Source of the DNA: Nitrospira sp. UBA2082
GTDB taxonomy: Bacteria; Nitrospirota; Nitrospiria; Nitrospirales; Nitrospiraceae
Length of the DNA stretch: 56,069 nt
Reading direction: 5' to 3'
Assembly: GCA_002331335.1 (NCBI GenBank)
Contig: DCZO01000025.1
Span: forward strand, 19,775 to 75,843
Both the position numbers and the translations under genes were made by a program. The first letter of the stretch is position 1. Every line of letters starts with the position of its first letter. Of this stretch, positions 51,047 to 56,069 are shown one piece after another. The notes under the pieces were generated by a model that saw nothing but the letters and a program-made list of their open reading frames with translations, was not told the origin of the DNA and made no database searches.

Positions 51047-51124
51047 ACCGACGAATCACAGCATGTCACATCCCTGAGCCGTATCCTTCCTGAAAAGATT
51101 TTCCCTGTGTTGTCGCCGGGTTCG

Positions 51125-51154
51125 TTGACATGACGAATTCAGAAGTGATACATA
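51125..51154 (+). promoter_or_regulatory. Putative promoter for the two bifunctional-nuclease genes
   Basis: TTGACA at 51125-51130 and TACATA at 51149-51154 are separated by 18 bases. The -35 is perfect and the -10 matches four of six. A start near 51161 would leave about 63 bases to the ATG at 51224. Confidence 0.45.
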
Positions 51155-51223
51155 GTACTGTTTTCGTTGTCTCGCTCTGGCCTTATTTAAGGGCAAGAGG
51201 AGCATAGAGGATTCCATTCGAAT

Positions 51224-51679
51224 ATGATTACGCAGATGCAAGTGAAGGGGTTGATGTTTGACCCCTACAATAACGCGTACATCGTCATCTTGAGAGATGA
51301 GGACCAGTCGGAGATGTTGCCCATTTGGGTCGGCAAATCGGAAGCCAGTTCAATCAGCCTGGCTCTGGAGAGCGTCGCGCCTCCCCGCCCCATGACACAT
51401 GACTTTATGAAGGCCTACCTCGATGCCATCAACGCCAAAGTCATCAGTGTCGTCATTACCGACTTGAATGAGAACACCTACTACGCCAAGATCCATTTAA
51501 CCTATGAAGACTCCGAATATACCGTGGATTCCAGGCCAAGCGACGCGATCGCCCTGGCGCTCCGATCACAAGCCCCGATCTTTGCGAATGAATCGGTCAT
51601 CCGGAAGCAAACTTCTGAAGAGCTCGATCAATGGCTTGAAAACTTGAAACCTGAAGACTTTGGGAAATTGGACTCCTGA
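51224..51679 (+). CDS. Bifunctional nuclease family protein (DUF151), first copy
   Basis: The 151-aa protein has the BFN domain. Its segments are VKGLMFDPYNNAYIVILRDEDQ, LPIWVGKSEASSISLALE, RPMTHDFMKAYLDAI and the DSRPSDAIALALR motif. Members of this family were described as nucleases in plants and Thermotoga, but the bacterial role is poorly known. It lies 11 bases upstream of a second, related gene on the same strand. No signal peptide. The two are followed by rplM. Confidence 0.92.
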   Translation: MITQMQVKGLMFDPYNNAYIVILRDEDQSEMLPIWVGKSEASSISLALESVAPPRPMTHDFMKAYLDAINAKVISVVITDLNENTYYAKIHLTYEDSEYTVDSRPSDAIALALRSQAPIFANESVIRKQTSEELDQWLENLKPEDFGKLDS

Positions 51680-51690
51680 CCCCGTACACC

Positions 51691-52179
51691 ATGCCGGAAC
51701 ATACATCTCATACTGCCGGGACGCTGATCGGACTGACCGTCGATCGGGTCGTTGAAGATTCGAATACCGACACGAGGATTCTCGTATTGTCGCGCATTGA
51801 CGGCGGAACCGAACTGTTCACGGTCTGGGTCGGGGCAGCAGAAGGTGAATCGATCCGGCGGGCCTTGGACACGTCGGTCACGCCACGGCCCATGAGCCAC
51901 GATCTGATCAAGAGTTTCGGCGAACACTTCGGAGTGAAAACCGAGCGAGTGGTCTTAACGGATGTGAAGAGCAGTACCTACTTCGCGACCGTCTATCTTG
52001 AAAGCAATGGAGTGACACGAACCATTGATGCCAGGCCCAGTGACGCGATTGCGTTGGCACTCCGCTGCCAGGCACCGATTTATGTCACTCAGGATGTCTG
52101 GAAACGGCGTAGCGGGCAGAATCTGGATGCCTGGCTGTCGAAACTTGACACGAAGAATATCGGAACCCAAGAAGTGTAG
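51691..52179 (+). CDS. Bifunctional nuclease family protein (DUF151), second copy
   Basis: The 162-aa paralogue of the preceding gene has VDRVVEDSNTDTRILVLSRIDGG, FTVWVGAAEGESIRRALD, RPMSHDLIKSF and DARPSDAIALALRCQAP. Its N-terminus is longer and the two differ over most of their length, so duplication is old. The genes are only 11 bases apart and probably share a transcript. It ends 41 bases before the rplM ATG. Cofactor and substrate are not shown by the sequence. Confidence 0.92.
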   Translation: MPEHTSHTAGTLIGLTVDRVVEDSNTDTRILVLSRIDGGTELFTVWVGAAEGESIRRALDTSVTPRPMSHDLIKSFGEHFGVKTERVVLTDVKSSTYFATVYLESNGVTRTIDARPSDAIALALRCQAPIYVTQDVWKRRSGQNLDAWLSKLDTKNIGTQEV

Positions 52180-52220
52180 GTGTCATTCAATTCATTCTTG
52201 CGAGAGGTGGAGACTGTGCC

Positions 52221-52646
52221 ATGACGTATCTCGAAAAACCAGCCGACGTGAAAGAAACCTGGCATCTGGTGAATGCCGAAGGAAAGACACTGGGACGCCT
52301 GGCAGCCCGTGTTGCCGGTATCCTACGGGGTAAACACCGCCCGACGTTCACCCCAAATGTAGACATGGGTGACCATGTGGTCGTCGTCAATGCAGAAAAA
52401 ATTCAGCTGACCGGCAGCAAGATGGAGACCAAGCTCTACCGGCACCACACCGGCTATCCCGGCGGCCTCAAAACCAGCTCGGCGGAACATCTGTTCCGAA
52501 AGGATCCCACGGAATTGCTGACGCGGGCAATCGAAGGCATGCTCCCCAAGAATCCGCTTGGTAACGGCATGGCCAAAAAGTTGCGGGTATACACCGGCCC
52601 CAACCATCCGCACCAGGCACAAAAACCAGAACCGATTTCTCTCTAG
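52221..52646 (+). CDS. rplM: 50S ribosomal protein L13
   Basis: L13 is an early-assembly large-subunit protein. The 141-aa product shows TWHLVNAEGKTLGRLAARVA, DHVVVVNAEKIQLTGSK, the YRHHTGYPGGLK signature and EGMLPKNPLGNGMAKKLRVY. GAGAGG lies before the ATG. It is followed by rpsI, the usual conserved pair, with 34 bases between. Confidence 0.98.
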   Translation: MTYLEKPADVKETWHLVNAEGKTLGRLAARVAGILRGKHRPTFTPNVDMGDHVVVVNAEKIQLTGSKMETKLYRHHTGYPGGLKTSSAEHLFRKDPTELLTRAIEGMLPKNPLGNGMAKKLRVYTGPNHPHQAQKPEPISL

Positions 52647-52680
52647 GTATCAGACGTTGGACGTAAGGAGGCGCATCGAA

Positions 52681-53073
52681 ATGGCAACAGCCACACAGTA
52701 CGCAACAGGTCGAAGAAAATGCGCGGTGGCCCGGGCTTGGGTCACCGGAACTGCGGGTGAGATTACTATTAATGACAAGCCTCTGGAGAAGGTCTTCCCT
52801 CGCCTCACCCTAAGGCAAATCATCCAGCTCCCGCTCGAAATGGCCGGGCTCATGGGGAAGTATTCGATCAGTGCCACTGTCCACGGCGGTGGACCGACCG
52901 GCCAGGCCGGTGCACTCCGGCATGCCATTGCGCGGGCCCTCGTGACTATGACGCCTTCCGTGCGGCCTCCCCTCAAGAAAGAGGGGCTGCTCACGAGAGA
53001 CTCTCGCGTCAAAGAACGTAAGAAGTACGGACAGAAGGGCGCCCGCAAGCGCTTCCAGTACTCGAAACGGTAA
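52681..53073 (+). CDS. rpsI: 30S ribosomal protein S9
   Basis: Small-subunit protein whose C-terminal tail reaches the P-site tRNA. The 130-aa product shows YATGRRKCAVARAW, GGGPTGQAGALRHAIARAL and ends in KKRFQYSKR, the invariant tail. AAGGAGG precedes ATG 52681; an in-frame extension to 52558 lies within rplM and was rejected. A strong terminator follows. Confidence 0.98.
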   Translation: MATATQYATGRRKCAVARAWVTGTAGEITINDKPLEKVFPRLTLRQIIQLPLEMAGLMGKYSISATVHGGGPTGQAGALRHAIARALVTMTPSVRPPLKKEGLLTRDSRVKERKKYGQKGARKRFQYSKR

Positions 53074-53101
53074 GGGAAGGGTTCACAGGAGTCGACAGAA
53101 G

Positions 53102-53133
53102 AAAAGGGAAGGCTCCTCGCCTTCCCTTTTTCA
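53102..53133 (+). terminator. Rho-independent terminator after rplM-rpsI
   Basis: AAAAGGGAAGGC (53102-53113) pairs perfectly with GCCTTCCCTTTT (53119-53130), with a 5-base loop and terminal T run. The A run on the left means it could work in both directions. Confidence 0.85.
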
Positions 53134-53182
53134 TGTCCGATCGCAGCGGTCTTCGAGCCTTCACACACACGCAGGTCACGCT

Positions 53183-54229
53183 ATGACCAAGAAGTTTCGC
53201 ATTGCCATTGCCGGTGCCAGTGGATACGCCGGAGCCGAACTCGTCAGGCTCGCCGCCGCCCATCCTTATTATGAAATCACAGCGGTGACCTCTGAGAAAT
53301 CCGCCGGTCAGTCGGTTGCATCCGTCTTCCCTAGCTTGACAGGCATTGTCGAACACCGATTCGAAGCCCTGGCCCCTGAAGCGTTGACCGAACGAGCGGA
53401 CGCAATTTTTCTGGCGCTTCCCCACACCAAGTCGCAAGACCCGGTCGCCGCCTGCCTCAAAGCCGGCAAGCTGGTGGTCGACCTGAGCGCCGATTATCGG
53501 CTCAAGGATGCCACGACTTACGAGACCTGGTACAAGACCCCGCACCTCCATCCGCACTTGCTACGGGAAGCGGTCTATGGATTGCCGGAATTGCACCGGG
53601 ACGCGATCGCCAAAACGACGCTCGTCGCGTCACCCGGGTGTTATCCGACCGCAGCAATCCTGCAGTTGGCCCCGTTGATTGCCAAACGTTTAGTCCAGCT
53701 GGATACTATCGTGATCGATGCAAAATCCGGAATCTCCGGAGCGGGACGGAGTCCGGCCCTCCCCTATCATTTTCCGGAAGCCCATGAGTCGTTGGAACCG
53801 TACAAGATCGGACAGCACCGCCATATTCCAGAAATTGAGCAGGAGCTTTCACACGTAACCGGGTGCGCCGTCACAGTCACCTTTACGCCTCACTTGGTGC
53901 CGATGAATCGTGGCATCTTGAGCACGGCCTACTGCAAACTCCTGCAGCAGGTGCCGCTTGCCGATCTGCGTGCACTCTACAAAGAGTTCTATAAGAGCGA
54001 ACGGTTCGTCCGCCTGTACGAAGACATTGTCCCCAACCCGCGGTACATCAAGGGCTCCAACTTTTGCGATGTGGGCGTCTACACTGATCCCCGGGCCGGA
54101 TGGGTTGTGACAGTCGCCGCCGTCGACAATCTCGTCAAAGGCGCGGCCGGCCAAGCCATCCAGGCTATGAATCTGATGATGGGTATTCCAGAAGAGAGCG
54201 GCCTCACCATGCCAAGCAGCTACCCGTAA
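53183..54229 (+). CDS. argC: N-acetyl-gamma-glutamyl-phosphate reductase
   Basis: NADPH-dependent third step of arginine synthesis. The 348-aa protein has IAIAGASGYAGAELVRL, the catalytic Cys153 in VASPGCYPTAAILQLAPL, the HRHIPEIEQEL histidine segment and VPMNRGILSTAYCKL. It precedes argJ by 49 bases in the same direction, consistent with an arginine unit. No regulator site was recognised. Confidence 0.97.
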   Translation: MTKKFRIAIAGASGYAGAELVRLAAAHPYYEITAVTSEKSAGQSVASVFPSLTGIVEHRFEALAPEALTERADAIFLALPHTKSQDPVAACLKAGKLVVDLSADYRLKDATTYETWYKTPHLHPHLLREAVYGLPELHRDAIAKTTLVASPGCYPTAAILQLAPLIAKRLVQLDTIVIDAKSGISGAGRSPALPYHFPEAHESLEPYKIGQHRHIPEIEQELSHVTGCAVTVTFTPHLVPMNRGILSTAYCKLLQQVPLADLRALYKEFYKSERFVRLYEDIVPNPRYIKGSNFCDVGVYTDPRAGWVVTVAAVDNLVKGAAGQAIQAMNLMMGIPEESGLTMPSSYP

Positions 54230-54278
54230 GGACTCGACTGCTGACGACCACGTCATCGGGCACGCCAGCCGACACAAC

Positions 54279-55490
54279 ATGATGAACCACGATCAGACAG
54301 GCGGCGTCACCGCGCCCCTCGGCTTTCAAGCAGCCGGCATGCACTGCGGGATCAAGAAACCCGGAATTCCCGATCTGGCACTGGTCATATCGGATATCAC
54401 GGGCCCCATCGCTGGGGTCTTCACCAAAAATCGCGTGGCTGCTGCGCCCGTCCTACTCGACCGGATTCACCTCCGCCAGCATCAGGGACGGGCGATTCTC
54501 ATCAACAGCGGAAACGCCAATGCCTGCACCGGCGCACGAGGGCTCGCCGCGGCAAAGACGATGGCCACTGCCGTCGCGCAGCGCCTCTCCATTCCTGTGC
54601 ATCAGGTCTTCGTGGGATCGACCGGCGTCATCGGCCGAGTGTTGCCCATCGATCGCATCGAGACCGGCCTGCCGACCTTGATCGCCCGGCTGAGCCGTCG
54701 AGGCGGACCACAGGCTGCCCAGGCGATTCTTACCACCGATCTCCGTCCCAAAACTGTCGTCATTCGCGGAAAGATCGGCGGTCGGACGGTGACGATCGGC
54801 GGCATGGCCAAAGGATCCGGCATGATCCATCCCAACATGGCCACCATGCTGGCCTACCTCACAACCGACGCCGCGATCGCACCGTCAGCCCTTCAATCAG
54901 CACTGAGAAGCGCTGTCGATCACTCGTTCAACTCCATCACCGTGGACGGCGACACCAGCACCAATGATACCGTCCTCTGTCTTGCCAACGGGCTGGCCAA
55001 GAATGCTCCGATTCGGAGAGGGACTCCGAATTATAGTCGATTCGTGCGACTGTTGACTGAAGCGGCAGAACAGCTCGCCTTGTCTATTTGCCGCGATGGC
55101 GAAGGTGTGACAAAAGTCGTGAAGGTCGCGGTGGCGGGAGCCACGACGGTCTCGGCCGCGAAGCGGGTCGCTTCCACGATCGCGACGTCCAATCTTGTGA
55201 AAACCGCATTGTTTGGAGAAGACGCCAATTGGGGACGCGTCATGGGCGCGATCGGCCGGTCTGGCGTCCCGATCAATCCCGAGAAAGTGACGGTGCGCTT
55301 CGGCGACGTCATCATGGTCAAGCGAGGCGTCGGGGTGGGGCTTGCAGCTGAACAGAAGATCGCCCGGGTCTTCAAGCAAAAGGAATTTACGATCTCCGTT
55401 CACTTGGGGCAGGGCCCTGCCCACGCGCATATGTGGACCACCGACCTCTCCTATGATTATGTCCGCATCAACGCAAGCTATCGCTCTTAG
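54279..55490 (+). CDS. argJ: Bifunctional glutamate N-acetyltransferase/amino-acid acetyltransferase
   Basis: ArgJ recycles the acetyl group from acetylornithine to glutamate. It self-cleaves before a threonine, here Thr189 in KGSGMIHPNMATMLAY. The 403-aa product also shows INSGNANACTGARG, VGSTGVIGR and NSITVDGDTSTNDT, and ends ASYRS. Two adjacent ATG codons exist (54279 and 54282). With argC it would give the cyclic arginine route. Its TAG stop forms the first base of a repeat element. Confidence 0.97.
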   Translation: MMNHDQTGGVTAPLGFQAAGMHCGIKKPGIPDLALVISDITGPIAGVFTKNRVAAAPVLLDRIHLRQHQGRAILINSGNANACTGARGLAAAKTMATAVAQRLSIPVHQVFVGSTGVIGRVLPIDRIETGLPTLIARLSRRGGPQAAQAILTTDLRPKTVVIRGKIGGRTVTIGGMAKGSGMIHPNMATMLAYLTTDAAIAPSALQSALRSAVDHSFNSITVDGDTSTNDTVLCLANGLAKNAPIRRGTPNYSRFVRLLTEAAEQLALSICRDGEGVTKVVKVAVAGATTVSAAKRVASTIATSNLVKTALFGEDANWGRVMGAIGRSGVPINPEKVTVRFGDVIMVKRGVGVGLAAEQKIARVFKQKEFTISVHLGQGPAHAHMWTTDLSYDYVRINASYRS

Positions 55491-55615
55491 CAGGATGCTG
55501 AAAAATTCTGCCAGCTTTGTTCTCGCCTCGCTCAGAGGCTCAACTTACGGCACAGAGTACGATTCGCCTCCTCGCTCGCTGCGGCCGCGCTGGACGGCCA
55601 TTTTGAGCATCCTGC
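55490..55615. mobile_element. 126-bp element with terminal inverted repeats, MITE-like
   Basis: GCAGGATGCTGAAAA (55490-55504) and TTTTGAGCATCCTGC (55601-55615) are inverted copies differing at one of 15 bases. The interior is GC-rich with GCCTC/GAGGC self-pairing, and no gene. I recall similar elements as common in Nitrospira intergenic regions. It begins on the last base of the argJ stop codon. Confidence 0.65.
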
Positions 55616-55916
55616 ATGGCTGTGAGCTGGCTTCTCACCCACCAAGACATATGATGGCTTCAGGAGCCCTCGTGAGTTTTTCCGCAACCTACTAGAGACG
55701 CTTCTCTACAGCTCCCGGATCAGTGTCGCCAGGTTACCTCTCCAACGTATTTCTTCTGCGTTTCCCTCTGAAGAACTTGCATGCACGAAATAACTCCCTG
55801 GATACGAGTCGACCCATTCGTTCAGAGAAGTAGAAATCAGCTCATGAAAAATGAATCTCACTCTGTGAGCGGCCAGGTCCAACGGCGCGCCGTGGTGCAC
55901 AGTCGAGCAATGAACC
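55616..55916. other. Stretch between the repeat and the IS end, with a possible gene fragment
   Basis: On the minus strand, an open frame from the IS edge (near 55916) to a stop at 55706 could encode about 70 residues (ending IRWRGNLATLIREL). It may be the 3' part of a gene cut by the IS, but the coding character is weak and no family is seen. No other gene is supported. Confidence 0.25.
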
Positions 55917-56069
55917 TGACCTTCCCCCGTTTATTACACCACGGCTGAGGAAGTGCACTCCTGTGCCAGCTGGGCCCTAGTTTGATAGGTGCGAATGAAC
56001 TCTAGGGGCGTCACATCCCCAAGAGAGCTGTGTGTCCGCTCCTCATTGTACTCTCGTCGCCAGGCTTCA
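55917..56069 (-). mobile_element. End of an IS3-family insertion sequence, continuing outside the window
   Basis: TGACCTTCCCCC at 55917-55928 looks like the terminal inverted repeat of an IS3-type element. It is followed inward by the C-terminal part of its transposase on the minus strand. The element runs past the window edge, so its other end, length and target duplication cannot be seen. Confidence 0.6.
55934..56069 (-). CDS. IS3-family transposase OrfB, C-terminal fragment (44 aa in window)
   Basis: The last 44 codons read EAWRREYNEERTHSSLGDVT..., which is the classical C-terminal end of the DDE integrase-core transposase of IS3 elements (NxxRpHssLgyxTPxeF pattern). The stop TAA at 55934 lies just inside the terminal repeat. 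The rest of the gene is outside the window, so intactness cannot be judged. Confidence 0.85.
   Translation of the reverse strand, partial: EAWRREYNEERTHSSLGDVTPLEFIRTYQTRAQLAQECTSSAVV

Overview
The window reads as a chromosomal segment of a Nitrospira-like bacterium (phylum Nitrospirota). This rests on recognised protein families, gene neighbourhoods and an intergenic repeat type that I associate with that group. It is not based on a database search, so the genus is an inference. Base composition is moderately GC-rich, except for islands near 8.1-10.0 kb and 25.5-28.0 kb that look AT-richer.

Layout. 1-5.4 kb: the 3' part of bioA, a small unknown, an OmpH/Skp-type periplasmic chaperone, then on the minus strand a rhodanese and a PA0069-type radical SAM protein, then serS and tRNA-Ser(UGA). 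5.5-10 kb: mostly small accessory genes around tRNA-Ser(GCU), whose 3' end abuts a relic of a serine recombinase, suggesting an old integration site. 10.2-14 kb: FKBP and cyclophilin peptidyl-prolyl isomerases around an MFS transporter, then a Sua5/TsaC protein. 14.0-24.9 kb: a nine-gene minus-strand operon behind a near-consensus promoter. It encodes a GlmL (MutL)-type actin-like ATPase with no mutase beside it, a lipoyl-hammerhead/KOW-like protein, a DUF6754-type membrane protein, three further membrane proteins, a MEMO1-family protein that lacks its usual N-terminal metal ligands, and an exported LamG-like protein. I consider it the best candidate for an undescribed system. 25.0-28.0 kb: two small paired genes, then two or three cassette-like genes separated by attC-like sites with no integrase in view (a CALIN-like array). 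It includes a membrane protein with an HNH nuclease and zinc fingers.

28.4-31.2 kb: a small unknown, msrB, a 3-hydroxyisobutyrate-dehydrogenase-like reductase, a DsbA-family protein and an isolated FlgC-like protein. 31.2-48.3 kb: a long minus-strand housekeeping run. In transcription order it is ccsA/hemX, hemA, hemC, cobA-hemD fusion, a CBS protein, hemB, ribF, tilS, hpt, ftsH, folP, glmM, comEC and mtnA. The first part is the early tetrapyrrole pathway from glutamyl-tRNA to uroporphyrinogen III and precorrin-2, next to a cytochrome c biogenesis gene. 48.4-55.5 kb: a divergent RsmI-like methylase, a TusA-like protein, an exported unknown, tRNA-Leu(CAA), an iron-trafficking-like protein, two tandem bifunctional-nuclease-family genes, rplM-rpsI and argC-argJ. 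55.5 kb to the end: a 126-bp element with terminal inverted repeats abutting the argJ stop codon, then the end of an IS3-family element running out of the window.

All starts were chosen by eye from Shine-Dalgarno spacing, family length and neighbour overlap. Promoter, terminator and attC calls are by inspection only.
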